Notes: generated by a model not told the origin, from the letters alone. Shown: positions 1 through 8,593, counted from the first letter of the stretch. The stretch is DNA of 23,167 nucleotides from Bacteroidota bacterium (GCA_023430725.1 JAEYZD010000181.1:1-23167); one strand, 5' to 3'. Made by a program: numbers and translations.

Positions 1-74
1 CATATGACCCACAGCAGGAATAGCACACCTGCCACTCCGAATTTGAAATACCTGTTCCGAAGAATTTCTTTCAT
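1..74 (-). CDS. N-terminus of a membrane protein cut by the window edge, possibly signal peptidase I
   Basis: An open frame starts at the ATG at 74-72 and runs off the left edge after 24 codons. It reads MKEILRNRYFKF followed by a hydrophobic run ending LLWVI, so it begins with a short basic head and a membrane helix. The pattern resembles the N-terminal helix of Bacteroidota LepB, which often carries a 'LWVIW'-like segment before a second helix and the catalytic serine region, none of which is visible here. A TAGATTTG box 21-28 bases upstream of the ATG supports a real start. FtsB-like or other small membrane proteins cannot be excluded. Confidence 0.4.
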   Translation of the reverse strand, partial: MKEILRNRYFKFGVAGVLFLLWVI

Positions 75-94
75 CTTTTTCTGATTACGGAATG

Positions 95-102
95 CAAATC
101 TA
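95..102 (-). promoter_or_regulatory. Candidate Bacteroidota -7 promoter box for the left-edge gene
   Basis: On the minus strand this reads TAGATTTG, a perfect match to the Bacteroidota -7 consensus TAnnTTTG, followed by CATT as in the promoter of the asparaginase-fusion gene. The nearest upstream TTTG is only 12 bases away rather than about 19, so the -33 element is weak or absent. The rest of 75-233 holds no gene or clear terminator for the MFS gene ending at 234. Confidence 0.4.
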
Positions 103-233
103 CTATAATAAATTCAAATCATCCTTCACTGCACCATAGCCTGGGCAGGATAAAATGGATTTTCACCAGCCAAAATCGGGGATCGGGACACTTTTTTTCC
201 TTTACCCGGGGAGTTATGCCAGGAAGAAGTTCG

Positions 234-1520
234 TCAGCCTGCCGCTTCAAGTTTTACCGGGGCGACCTTATTAAGATCTTTTAAATAGTACCTTGCCCCT
301 ATCAGGAACAGAAGAGCCCCCAGCACCAGTGAGAATGGAAGTATACTGACGGCTGTCTGTATGTTTGTAAGGTCAGAGATGCGTCCCAGGGCGATTGGTG
401 CCGTGAATGAACCAAGCAGGTTTTGTACCAGCACTGCAATGGCGTAGGATGTTGCACGCAGCCCCGGATGGATTACATCCTGCGTTACTGCTGCCGCTCC
501 GCTTATAAACTGCATGATGAATATGCCGAAGATGAACAGCGTGACTATCTGGGCCGTCCCCCTGAATACATAGAGTGCAAGAAAGAGTAGAGCTGCCGAG
601 ATGAATGTGGATATGGCAGGATAGATCATCCTTGCGGTTGGCATCGTCTTTCTCCAGCGGTCAATTATGTATCCGCCGAGCGGTGCGCCAACCAGTGCGA
701 GCATCATGACAGCACCAGCCAGGCTTCCGGCCTTTTTGGGATCCATGCCGCTGGTGACCTGGAAGAACTTAGGAAGCCATACCAGCAGTGCCGTTGTCAC
801 GAAGACTATTGCCGTCATGGCAAAATAGGTAAAGATGACTGAAGGTTTCCGGAGGAACTCCTTAGCTATATCCTTCCTCTCCATTTTGATCTTCTTGTTT
901 GAATCGTCAACCTTTGAAAGGGCAACGGTCTTGTAATCCTTTACAAACAGGAAGAGGATTGCGATGAAAAGCCCGGGTATTGCAACCAGGCCGAAAGCAT
1001 GTTTCCAGCCCCAGCTGCTGGCTATGATTCCGCCTGCGGTGACTCCTATGGCAGATCCGATGGGGATTGAGGCGTTCCATAATCCCATCATCTTCGAGCG
1101 CTTCTCCATCGGGTACATGCCGGAGATCAGTGCACTGCCACCGGGCGCATAACCGGCCTCACCGAACCCTATGAGCACGCGTGCAAGAAAAAGCTGCACA
1201 TAGTTGCCGGTGAAGGCACACAGAAGGGTTGCAAGGCTCCACACGATAGCCATTATGCCTACTGTCTTGGTCCTGCTCCACCTGTCGATGACAAGCGAAA
1301 TCGGAAATGTCATGATGCCGATTGTCAGATAGATTATCGAAACCAGCCATCCCGACTGAAAATCATTTATGCCCAGGTCAGCCTGGATGTAGGAAAACAT
1401 TGAGCTGACCACCATCCTGTCTGCGTAATCAAACAGGTACAGAAGAAACAGAAGGATAAAGACGTAATTGGAATACCTTTTAGTAAAAAGGTAACCGGGA
1501 GGAATAACCTTGCTTTTCAT
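234..1520 (-). CDS. Major facilitator superfamily transporter
   Basis: This is a 428-residue integral membrane protein with about twelve hydrophobic helices, the usual MFS length. Helix 1 carries DYADR (residues 31-35). The loop between helices 2 and 3 has the MFS signature around DRWSRTKT (79-86), and a related IDRWRK lies at 286-291 between helices 8 and 9. Helix 4 has ARVLIGFGEAGYAPGG (113-128), like the ACS and spinster-type branches that export or import organic anions and lipids. A charged cytosolic linker (about 195-225) separates the two halves. The substrate cannot be read from sequence. It is transcribed divergently from the exported amidohydrolase gene with about 95 bases between starts, so the two may be co-regulated; a shared substrate is only a guess. 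No clear SD or -7 box was found. Confidence 0.9.
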   Translation of the reverse strand: MKSKVIPPGYLFTKRYSNYVFILLFLLYLFDYADRMVVSSMFSYIQADLGINDFQSGWLVSIIYLTIGIMTFPISLVIDRWSRTKTVGIMAIVWSLATLLCAFTGNYVQLFLARVLIGFGEAGYAPGGSALISGMYPMEKRSKMMGLWNASIPIGSAIGVTAGGIIASSWGWKHAFGLVAIPGLFIAILFLFVKDYKTVALSKVDDSNKKIKMERKDIAKEFLRKPSVIFTYFAMTAIVFVTTALLVWLPKFFQVTSGMDPKKAGSLAGAVMMLALVGAPLGGYIIDRWRKTMPTARMIYPAISTFISAALLFLALYVFRGTAQIVTLFIFGIFIMQFISGAAAVTQDVIHPGLRATSYAIAVLVQNLLGSFTAPIALGRISDLTNIQTAVSILPFSLVLGALLFLIGARYYLKDLNKVAPVKLEAAG

Positions 1521-1615
1521 GGGTTAACAAATTGGAGTTAATATTCACAGGTTAATGGGCAACTAAAATAATGTCTATTTTCATATCTTGCACCGGTTTA
1601 TTGAAAATCGTTGTT

Positions 1616-3304
1616 ATGAAACAGGGAATATTGATTATTATGGCGCTATTTATGGTTATTGCTTCCGGTTGCGGGCAGACTGAGAAGGCTGATCTTGTGA
1701 TCACCGGGGGGAAGGTATTCACGGCTGATCCTGCTGGCCTGCATGCAGAAGCAGTGGCTGTAAAGGGAAACAAAATACTGGCGGTAGGCACCGTCAAGGA
1801 GATAAGCCGGCACATTGACCCGGCGGTCACGAAGGTTGTTGATGCCGCAGGCAGGGCGGTTATTCCGGGCTTCAACGATGCGCACGCACACTTCGGCCCG
1901 CTTGACCCTGACTTTATTGAATTGAGATATACCACTGATCCTTCGGTCATTACAGCGAAGGTAAAGGAGCAGGCAGTCAGGGTTAAGAAAGGCGAGCTGA
2001 TTTACGGTGGCCATTGGGAGCATGAGATGTTCAGCACCGGCGAGTGGCCGACGAAGGAGCTTATTGATGCGGTGTCACCTGACAATCCTGTTGTGCTTCG
2101 CCGTACTGACGGCCACAGTGCTTTGGTTAACAGTTATGTACTGAAGAATTCGGGGATCACGAAGTCAACTCCCGATCCGTTCGGCGGGGAGATAATGCGT
2201 GATCCTGTCACCGGTGAGCCTACCGGTATCCTGAAGGAGAGCGCCATGTCACTCATAAAGACCGGCGCCATCGAGGTTGAACGGACAGAGCAGGAGGAGC
2301 GTGAAAGAGAGTGGACCGGTTACCTGCTGGCTTTGCAGATGGCTGCAGAGAGTGGAATTACCAGCATCCAGATACCCGGCGGTGCCGACTTTGGAATGTA
2401 CGATTCAATCATGGCACAGGGAAAACTTACCTGCCGCATTGACATCGGCGGTGAATTGACTGCAGATTCTGCCCGCCTTGACAAATATGAAGAGATGAGG
2501 AATAAATACCCCTCCTCGGGCGACTGGCTGCGCTTCGGGTACCTGAAGGATTTCATGGACGGCACGCTTGGTTCTGCTACGGCAATGATGTTCGAGCCGT
2601 TCGTTGATGAGCCTGACAAGACCGGTCTCCCCCAGATGAGCTACGAAGAACTTGAGACAAGGGTTCTGGCAGCCGACAGCCGCGGATTCCAGATCGGAAT
2701 ACATGCAATCGGTCCAAAGGCCAATAACTGGATTCTTAATGCCTATGAGAAAGCCCGTGAAGTCAACGGTGTGCGTGACAGCCGCCACAGGTCGGAGCAT
2801 GCGCAGATACTCACTGAAGAGGATATTCCCCGTTTTGCCTCCCTGGGTGTCATTCCGTCAATGCAGCCTGTGCACTGCATCACTGACAAGAGGTTTGCAG
2901 AGAAGCGGATAGGCACGGAACGCAGCCGCTGGGCATATGCATGGAAGAGCCTCGCAGACAGCGGCGCGAAACTTGCATTTGGCACTGATTATTCCGTTGA
3001 ACCCATCAACCCGATGGAAGGACTTTATGCTTCGGTGACCAGAAAAGACCGTAAGGGAGAAGAGGGAGAAGGTTGGTTCCCGATGGAGAAGATCACAATG
3101 GAAAAAGCAATCGAATATTACACCCTGGGCGCTGCTTACTCGCAGTTCATGGAGGAGAGAAAAGGGATGCTCAGGGAGGGCTATATGGCAGACATAACCA
3201 TCCTCTCAGAAGATATCTTCAATATTCCTGAGGAGATGATTATGTCCGTTAAAGCTGATTATACAGTCGTTGACGGTAAAATCGTCTTCGAAAGAAAAAA
3301 GTAG
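1616..3304 (+). CDS. Exported YtcJ-type amidohydrolase (lipoprotein)
   Basis: This is a 562-residue metal-dependent hydrolase of the amidohydrolase 3 family (YtcJ/exoenzyme-regulatory-like). I chose the ATG at 1616 over the in-frame ATG at 1571 because it begins a clean lipoprotein signal, a hydrophobic run ending ASGC with Cys19. Metal-site motifs are NDAHAHF (His90, His92), a lysine in GYLKDFMDG (Lys311), GIHAIG (His363), HRSEH (His395) and GTDYS (Asp458). The beta-sandwich parts are at both ends (ITGGKVFTAD near 30; ADYTVVDGKIVFE at the C-terminus). The family cleaves amides or cyclic amides of N-substituted compounds; the substrate here is unknown. There is no acidic cluster after Cys19, so it probably faces the periplasm. 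Its stop codon touches the stop of the convergent DUF1508 gene. Confidence 0.88.
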   Translation: MKQGILIIMALFMVIASGCGQTEKADLVITGGKVFTADPAGLHAEAVAVKGNKILAVGTVKEISRHIDPAVTKVVDAAGRAVIPGFNDAHAHFGPLDPDFIELRYTTDPSVITAKVKEQAVRVKKGELIYGGHWEHEMFSTGEWPTKELIDAVSPDNPVVLRRTDGHSALVNSYVLKNSGITKSTPDPFGGEIMRDPVTGEPTGILKESAMSLIKTGAIEVERTEQEEREREWTGYLLALQMAAESGITSIQIPGGADFGMYDSIMAQGKLTCRIDIGGELTADSARLDKYEEMRNKYPSSGDWLRFGYLKDFMDGTLGSATAMMFEPFVDEPDKTGLPQMSYEELETRVLAADSRGFQIGIHAIGPKANNWILNAYEKAREVNGVRDSRHRSEHAQILTEEDIPRFASLGVIPSMQPVHCITDKRFAEKRIGTERSRWAYAWKSLADSGAKLAFGTDYSVEPINPMEGLYASVTRKDRKGEEGEGWFPMEKITMEKAIEYYTLGAAYSQFMEERKGMLREGYMADITILSEDIFNIPEEMIMSVKADYTVVDGKIVFERKK

Positions 3305-3640
3305 TTAAGCCTTTGTCTGGTCGTCAACCGTTGCACCCGGAGCATTCTTTTTCACCGATGCAATGCCGTTTTCGCGGCTCGATTCTGATTCGTACATTTC
3401 GCTCTTGCCTATCACCTGGCCGTTTCCTGCCTTCAGGTTAAAGTGGAATTTACCGTTCTTGGCAACCTTGGATTCAAATCTTTTTACATCGGCGGCATTC
3501 TTCATCACTGACTTGACACCGTTCATGCATGAAGGCTTTGAAGCATAACCCTCGCTGGTGAGAATTACCTGTCCGTTGCCGGCAAGAAGATTAAACTGAA
3601 ACTCACCGTTCTTTCTTTTCGAGATTACAAATTTTCCCAT
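3305..3640 (-). CDS. YegP-like protein with two DUF1508 repeats
   Basis: This 111-residue cytosolic protein is made of two copies of the DUF1508 (UPF0339) unit. The first covers about residues 1-50 with FVISKRKNGEFQFNL and AGNGQVI, the second about 51-101 with FESKVAKNGKFHFNL and AGNGQVI. Each unit continues with a serine-rich segment and an NG-(I/V)-xSV helix. This matches E. coli YegP in length and architecture. The molecular role of the family is not established. The gene ends exactly where the amidohydrolase ends. It has a TATATTTG box in the divergent spacer with trmD. Confidence 0.9.
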   Translation of the reverse strand: MGKFVISKRKNGEFQFNLLAGNGQVILTSEGYASKPSCMNGVKSVMKNAADVKRFESKVAKNGKFHFNLKAGNGQVIGKSEMYESESSRENGIASVKKNAPGATVDDQTKA

Positions 3641-3681
3641 GTTCTAAATTTTTGATGTGGTTAATTTCGACTTGTCGATTT

Positions 3682-3716
3682 CAAATATACAAAAAAACAA
3701 TATTAGATTTACCAAA
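3682..3716 (-). promoter_or_regulatory. Candidate promoter of the DUF1508 gene
   Basis: On the minus strand a TTTG (3716-3713) is followed after 23 bases by TATATTTG (3689-3682), a perfect TAnnTTTG match. The spacing is longer than the usual 19-20, so the -33 assignment is uncertain. It overlaps the candidate trmD promoter on the other strand. Confidence 0.4.
3704..3711 (+). promoter_or_regulatory. Candidate -7 box of trmD
   Basis: TAGATTTA matches TAnnTTTG at all but the last base and lies 15 bases before the trmD ATG, about the distance seen at the asparaginase-fusion promoter. No -33 element is evident at normal spacing. Confidence 0.3.
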
Positions 3717-3726
3717 CGGGAATCAT

Positions 3727-4413
3727 ATGAGAATAGACATTATAACAGTGCTGCCCGAGCTTCTGCGAAGCCCGCTGGATGAATCAATAGTAAAGCGGGC
3801 ACGGGAGAAGGGAATAGCTGAGATCAATATTATCAGCCTGCGTGACTATTCAACCGATAAACACAGGAGTGTTGACGATTATCCTTTCGGTGGCGGCGCG
3901 GGAATGGTCATGATGATTGAACCGGTTTACAACTGCATCGCCGATCTAACTTCCAGGCGTCAATATGACGAGATCATCTACACCTCCCCCGATGGAGCCC
4001 GTTTCACCCAGCCGATGGCGAATGAACTGTCGATGAAGGAGAACATCATCATCCTGGCAGGTCATTACAAGGGGATAGATCAGCGTGTCAGGGATCATCT
4101 CGTAACACGTGAGATATCAATCGGCGACTACGTTCTGACTGGCGGCGAATTGCCCGCCGCGGTGATAACGGATGCAATCGTCAGGCTGTTGCCCGGGGCC
4201 ATATCCGATTCAGAGTCGGCTCTCTCCGACTCGTTCCAGGACGGCCTCCTTGCACCGCCTCAATATACAAGACCGGCTCAGTTCCGGGGATGGAAGGTCC
4301 CGGAAATCCTCACCGGCGGCAACACTCCGGAGATTGAAAAGTGGCGATTTGAGCAGTCGCTCCGCATCACCCGTGAAAAGAGGCCCGACCTTCTCGGCGG
4401 GGAAGAAAGCTGA
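3727..4413 (+). CDS. trmD: tRNA (guanine-37-N1)-methyltransferase
   Basis: TrmD methylates N1 of guanosine 37, next to the anticodon of tRNAs reading CNN codons, with SAM as donor, preventing +1 frameshifts. The 228-residue length is typical. The family motifs are all present: DDYPFGGGAGM (50-60), AGHYKGIDQR (111-120), the SAM-binding knot loop SIGDYVLTGGE (131-141), SDSF with the probable catalytic Asp168, and QYTRP (179-183). I chose the ATG at 3727, which gives the canonical MRIDIITVLPE start; the upstream ATG at 3652 would add 25 unrelated residues and place the start in the promoter region. In many bacteria trmD sits with rpsP, rimM and rplS; here it stands without them, with rocD 80 bases downstream on the same strand. 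Confidence 0.97.
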   Translation: MRIDIITVLPELLRSPLDESIVKRAREKGIAEINIISLRDYSTDKHRSVDDYPFGGGAGMVMMIEPVYNCIADLTSRRQYDEIIYTSPDGARFTQPMANELSMKENIIILAGHYKGIDQRVRDHLVTREISIGDYVLTGGELPAAVITDAIVRLLPGAISDSESALSDSFQDGLLAPPQYTRPAQFRGWKVPEILTGGNTPEIEKWRFEQSLRITREKRPDLLGGEES

Positions 4414-4493
4414 TTTCTCTCTTTCTTTTTGTCGAAAAAGGTTTGTATCATTGCCACGATAAGAATGAGACTGACACCATAAAATATAATGAT

Positions 4494-5705
4494 ATGAAAC
4501 CTCATGATTACATTGAAAGAGAAGAGAAATTCGGAGCCCATAACTACCATCCCCTGCCCGTGGTGCTTGACCGGGGTGAAGGACCTTTTGTCTGGGATGT
4601 GGAAGGGAAACGTTACTATGATTTTCTCTCCGCATATTCTGCTGTAAACCAGGGCCACTGCCATCCGAAGATTATAGGAGCGCTGACGGAACAGGCTTCG
4701 AGGCTGACTCTCACCTCAAGGGCTTTCTTCAATTCGGTTCTCGGTGAGTATGAGGAGTTTGTCACAAAGTTCTTCGGGTATGACAAGGTGTTGCCGATGA
4801 ACACCGGTGCCGAGGGCGACGAGACAGCCCTGAAACTGTGCCGCAAGTGGGCCTACCTGGTAAAGGGGATTAAAGAAAACCAGGCGAAGATAATCGTCTG
4901 CGACGGCAACTTCCACGGCCGTACAATCACAATTGTCTCGATGTCAACCGATCCGGATGCACGGAAGGATTACGGTCCCTTCACCCCCGGCTTCATAACC
5001 ATACCTTACAATGATCTTCCCGCCCTTGAAAAGGCGCTGGCTGATCCTGACGTGGCAGGTTTTCTTGTAGAGCCCATTCAGGGCGAAGCAGGTGTCTTTG
5101 TCCCGGACGAAGGGTTTATCAGGAAGGCTTACGACATGTGCAAAAAGCACAATGTGCTCTTCATTGCCGATGAGGTACAGACCGGGATAGCACGTACAGG
5201 AAAACTACTGGCGTGTGATCACGAAGGTGTAAGGCCTGACATCCTCATCCTGGGAAAAGCCCTTTCGGGAGGCGTGCTGCCAGTATCAGCCGTGCTTGCC
5301 GATGATGAGATAATGATGACAATCAAGCCGGGTGAACACGGATCAACCTTCGGAGGCAATCCGCTGGCATGCAAGGTTGCCATAGCTGCACTGGAAGTGA
5401 TACGCGATGAGAATCTCGCAGAGAAGGCCGAGAGGCTGGGAAAAATTTTCCGTGACGAGATGAGAGCTCTGAAGTCTGACATGATTGAGCTTGTCCGCGG
5501 TAAGGGACTTCTCAATGCAATAGTCATCAGGCCGAAGAACGGCAAGGAAGCATGGGATGTGTGCCTTGCCATGAAAGAGATGGGAGTGCTGGCCAAACCC
5601 ACCCACGGTCATATTATCAGGTTCGCTCCTCCCCTTGTAATTACGGAGGAACAGCTGCGTGACGCCATCTCACTCATCAAAAAAGCCATCCAGCAGTTCA
5701 ACTGA
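4494..5705 (+). CDS. rocD: Ornithine aminotransferase
   Basis: This class III PLP aminotransferase transfers the delta-amino group of ornithine to 2-oxoglutarate, giving glutamate semialdehyde, and links arginine or ornithine use with proline and glutamate. It is cytosolic and 403 residues long from the ATG at 4494; the in-frame ATG at 4443 would add 17 residues outside the family. PLP contacts are NTGAEGDETA (103-112), IADEVQTG (224-231, Asp226) and the Schiff-base Lys255 in LGKALSGG. Residues matching substrate contacts of human OAT are conserved: Tyr48 in SAYSAVNQGHCHP and Arg143 in FHGRT. Long stretches such as IKPGEHGST and AKPTHG are shared with the eukaryotic enzyme, so assignment to OAT rather than acetylornithine aminotransferase is confident. 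A strong terminator follows. Confidence 0.96.
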   Translation: MKPHDYIEREEKFGAHNYHPLPVVLDRGEGPFVWDVEGKRYYDFLSAYSAVNQGHCHPKIIGALTEQASRLTLTSRAFFNSVLGEYEEFVTKFFGYDKVLPMNTGAEGDETALKLCRKWAYLVKGIKENQAKIIVCDGNFHGRTITIVSMSTDPDARKDYGPFTPGFITIPYNDLPALEKALADPDVAGFLVEPIQGEAGVFVPDEGFIRKAYDMCKKHNVLFIADEVQTGIARTGKLLACDHEGVRPDILILGKALSGGVLPVSAVLADDEIMMTIKPGEHGSTFGGNPLACKVAIAALEVIRDENLAEKAERLGKIFRDEMRALKSDMIELVRGKGLLNAIVIRPKNGKEAWDVCLAMKEMGVLAKPTHGHIIRFAPPLVITEEQLRDAISLIKKAIQQFN

Positions 5706-5728
5706 AACACTGACTGATATCTTAACAA

Positions 5729-5775
5729 CATGCCGGGCGGGTAACGACAATTCCTTCCCGGCATGCTGTTTTTTT
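5729..5775 (+). terminator. Rho-independent terminator after rocD
   Basis: A perfect 9-bp stem (CATGCCGGG 5729-5737 with CCCGGCATG 5757-5765) with a 19-base loop is followed by CTG and seven T residues. It lies 24 bases after the rocD stop and closes the trmD-rocD side. Confidence 0.85.
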
Positions 5776-5866
5776 ACCGGCCTCACCGCCGCGGCTGCTC
5801 ATTTCAAATATCACACTCACAGAGTATCAAAAGATTGCTATTTTTACCGGCACAAAAAAATGACTT

Positions 5867-7633
5867 ATGAGATTATTCCTGATCATATGTGCCGCCATCG
5901 CAATCACAGGCTGTGCCGGAACCGGCAAAAAGGCAGCCATCACCGCGGATGAGCTTTCGGTGATAACCGGTCGCCTTGCTTCTGAAAAATTTCAGGGAAG
6001 GGGAACGGGCACGTCAGGTGATTCACTTGCCGCACTCTATATACGTGATGAGCTTAAAAAGGCAGGTGCCAGACCATTCTCAGGGAACGGACTGCAGCCG
6101 TTCAGCGTGAACGTGGCCGTGGAACCGGGGAGGAACAACCGTCTGTCAGTCAATGGCATTGGCTATGCAGCCGGAAGCGACTTCATGCCACTGGCCTTGT
6201 CGGACAACGCATCCCTGGAGGCTCCTGTTGTATTCTGCAGCTACGGATTGTTGCCGTCTGGGGATACCCTTCACCGAAATGATTTCGAAGGGCTGGATCT
6301 TGCGGGCAGGTGGGCTCTTATTCTCCGGGGTTATCCTGAATCCGATCCTGCAGCTGCAGGTTACGGACGGCTGAGCACTGACCGGATCAAGGTCCTGAAT
6401 GCAAGGGAGAATGGCGCTGCCGGTGTGTTGCTTGTCTCCGGCGATAAATGGGATCCGGGTGACAATCTTGACAAGCCGTCACGCAGCGAAGCGAGGTCCG
6501 GTTTGCCTGTGATTCAGGTCAAAAGAACCGTGGCTGAACAGATCCTGAAAGGCACTTCCGTGACCATCAGTGAATTGGAGCAAATAGCAGCCGATCCGGC
6601 TGCCAGTGCTGGCTTCACCGCACTCACAAAGGTGGCAGCAGCGGCAGATGTCAATAAGAAGGAGGCCTTGACCTCCAATGTCGTGATGATGATTCCCGGC
6701 GCTTCCGCTCCTGAAGAATATATAATTATTGGCGCGCACTATGATCACCTCGGGATGGGCGGTCCGGGCTCCTCAAGCAGGGTTCCGGATACAATAGCAA
6801 TCCATTACGGGGCTGATGACAATGCCTCCGGAGTGGCGCTGATGACAGAACTTGCAGAGCGTCTTGCGGAAAACAGGGAACCCTTCTCGCGGAGCATCTT
6901 GTTCGTTGCTTTTGCCGGTGAGGAGATGGGGCTGCTGGGATCAAAGCATTTCGTTGAAAACATGGGAATTGATCCTTCTGCGGTTAACCTGATGATAAAT
7001 CTTGACATGGTAGGCCGGATGAAAGAGGGAAACGGTCTGCAGATAGCCGGCGTCGGTACAGCTGCCGGCCTTCGCGACACTGTGCTTGCCTATGCTGACA
7101 CTTCGGCAGTCAGGCTCGCCTTTACCTCAGAGGGCTACGGACCGTCAGACCACTCTTCGTTTTACGGAAAGAACATCCCGGTGCTTTCGGTCACCACGGG
7201 AGCCCACCTCGATTACCACACGCCGGATGACACACCTGACAAGCTCAATTATGACGGAATGGTGAAGGTGGGTGACCTGCTGTTAGGAATCATCTCATCC
7301 GCGGCCAATTCATCTGCCAGGCTTGCTTTCACCGAGGCAGGTCCCAGGGAGCCTACAGGCCCCATGAGCCGCAGGAGAGGTGTCACATTCGGGATCATGC
7401 CTGACTTTGCAGGGAATGTGAGCAACGGGCTGAGGGCCGACTTCGTCACGCCCGGCAAACCGGCAGCTCTTGGCGGGATGCAGAAGGGTGACATCATTGT
7501 TGCGATAGACAGCAAGCCTGTCAGCAATATTGAGGACTACATGTTCAGGCTCGGTCAGCTCAAGGCAGGTCAGACTGTTTCGGTTGAGGTGTTGCGCAAC
7601 GGGACCAGGGAGGTCCTGATAATTCAACTATAA
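5867..7633 (+). CDS. Lipoprotein M28 metallopeptidase with PA and PDZ domains
   Basis: This 588-residue exported zinc aminopeptidase belongs to family M28. The lipoprotein signal ends in ITGC with Cys16. A protease-associated (PA) domain sits inside the peptidase at about 110-235. The di-zinc ligands and catalytic pair are visible in order: His291 (GAHYDHLGMG), bridging Asp318 (GADDNASG), Glu352/Glu353 (FAGEEMGLLGS), Asp380 (NLDMVGR) and His451 (HLDYHTPDD). A C-terminal PDZ domain (about 503-588) shows GLRADFVTPGKPAALGGMQK and GDIIVAID. The enzyme should trim N-terminal residues from peptides at the membrane, probably on the periplasmic side because no acidic surface-export cluster follows Cys16. 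The next gene starts 21 bases downstream and probably shares its transcript. A TATTTTTA sequence at 5839-5846 is a weak -7 candidate. Confidence 0.93.
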   Translation: MRLFLIICAAIAITGCAGTGKKAAITADELSVITGRLASEKFQGRGTGTSGDSLAALYIRDELKKAGARPFSGNGLQPFSVNVAVEPGRNNRLSVNGIGYAAGSDFMPLALSDNASLEAPVVFCSYGLLPSGDTLHRNDFEGLDLAGRWALILRGYPESDPAAAGYGRLSTDRIKVLNARENGAAGVLLVSGDKWDPGDNLDKPSRSEARSGLPVIQVKRTVAEQILKGTSVTISELEQIAADPAASAGFTALTKVAAAADVNKKEALTSNVVMMIPGASAPEEYIIIGAHYDHLGMGGPGSSSRVPDTIAIHYGADDNASGVALMTELAERLAENREPFSRSILFVAFAGEEMGLLGSKHFVENMGIDPSAVNLMINLDMVGRMKEGNGLQIAGVGTAAGLRDTVLAYADTSAVRLAFTSEGYGPSDHSSFYGKNIPVLSVTTGAHLDYHTPDDTPDKLNYDGMVKVGDLLLGIISSAANSSARLAFTEAGPREPTGPMSRRRGVTFGIMPDFAGNVSNGLRADFVTPGKPAALGGMQKGDIIVAIDSKPVSNIEDYMFRLGQLKAGQTVSVEVLRNGTREVLIIQL

Positions 7634-7654
7634 CTGTATAACAAAATCATCACA

Positions 7655-8461
7655 ATGAAGAGTTTTCTATTCTGGACAATTGCAATCATCATCACGGTGG
7701 CAGCCGCGATGTATCAGAGGACTACGGGTCCGACCTATCCCCTTAAAAGTTCGGTGACACTGAACGGGGAAGAGTACTCCTTCGCGCTTAAGCGCAGTCA
7801 GACCAACACCCACCCCTGTATGATCAAAATGGAAGTGCCGTCGGAGTTCACGGGAACACTGAATTACCGCCGTTTCCGGGTGAATGAGGAGTGGACCGCC
7901 GTTCAGATGAAGCATGACGGTGAGGTGCTGGCCGGTGAGCTTCCCTCCCAGCCTGCTGCCGGCAAGCTGGAGTATTATATTGTGCTCAGGGATCCCTCAG
8001 GCAGCGAGACGGCAATCATGAAGGAGAAACCAGTTGTGATAAGGTTCAAGGGGAACGTGCCGGCGGTGATCATGATACCGCATATCCTGATAATGTTTTT
8101 TGCCATGCTGCTCTCAAACCTTGCCGGGATAACGGCAGCTGCCGGAACAGGCGCCTGGAAAAGACACGGCCGGTGGGCTCTCTGGCTGCTTCTGGCAGGA
8201 GGCATGGTACTGGGTCCGCTGGTGCAGAAGTACGCCTTCGGGGAGTTCTGGACGGGCGTTCCTTTTGGATGGGATCTTACTGACAATAAGACTCTTATAG
8301 CTGTATTTGCCTGGATACTGGCGGTTGTGATGAACCGCAAAAAAGAGCGTCCGGGCTATATCATTGCTGCAGCAGTTATTCTGCTGCTTGTTTACTCCAT
8401 TCCGCATTCTCTTTTCGGCTCTGAACTTGACTATGCAACGGGTACAGTAACACAGGGATAA
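7655..8461 (+). CDS. Unrecognised membrane protein with periplasmic domain and five predicted helices
   Basis: I do not recognise this 268-residue protein. It has an N-terminal helix (about 4-20), then roughly 115 residues of beta-rich soluble sequence that resembles an Ig-like fold (repeated YRRF, YYIVLRD strands), then four helices at about 137-162, 173-191, 212-227 and 235-252. Between helices 3 and 4 lies the striking segment GVPFGWDLTDNKT (201-213), rich in residues that would face the membrane boundary. The soluble domain should be periplasmic. It follows the M28 lipoprotein by 21 bases and is probably co-transcribed, so it may help anchor or assist that peptidase, but nothing in the sequence shows this. 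No catalytic motif is apparent. Confidence 0.8.
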   Translation: MKSFLFWTIAIIITVAAAMYQRTTGPTYPLKSSVTLNGEEYSFALKRSQTNTHPCMIKMEVPSEFTGTLNYRRFRVNEEWTAVQMKHDGEVLAGELPSQPAAGKLEYYIVLRDPSGSETAIMKEKPVVIRFKGNVPAVIMIPHILIMFFAMLLSNLAGITAAAGTGAWKRHGRWALWLLLAGGMVLGPLVQKYAFGEFWTGVPFGWDLTDNKTLIAVFAWILAVVMNRKKERPGYIIAAAVILLLVYSIPHSLFGSELDYATGTVTQG

Positions 8462-8491
8462 AAATATTTTTCACTCCTGCTGCTTTTTTTT
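8453..8491 (+). terminator. Possible weak terminator after the membrane protein gene
   Basis: CAGGG (8453-8457) can pair with TCCTG (8475-8479) around an AAAAA/TTTTT inner stem, followed by CTGC and eight T residues (8484-8491). The stem is short and overlaps the stop codon, so it is tentative. The remaining 8492-8593 shows no clear promoter. Confidence 0.35.
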
Positions 8492-8593
8492 ACCTTGGAT
8501 GCAGCATTCACCCACCTATGCCGTCATTGAATTGAAGAGTTCAAATACGTGGGTGCAGCGTCAAACATACTTAAACCAGATCTTGCAATAAAG

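Noticed and set aside
4423..4445. CTTTTT-GTCG-AAAAAG hairpin between trmD and rocD as a terminator
   Set aside because: The stem has only A-T pairs apart from one and no T run follows, so it is unlikely to stop transcription.
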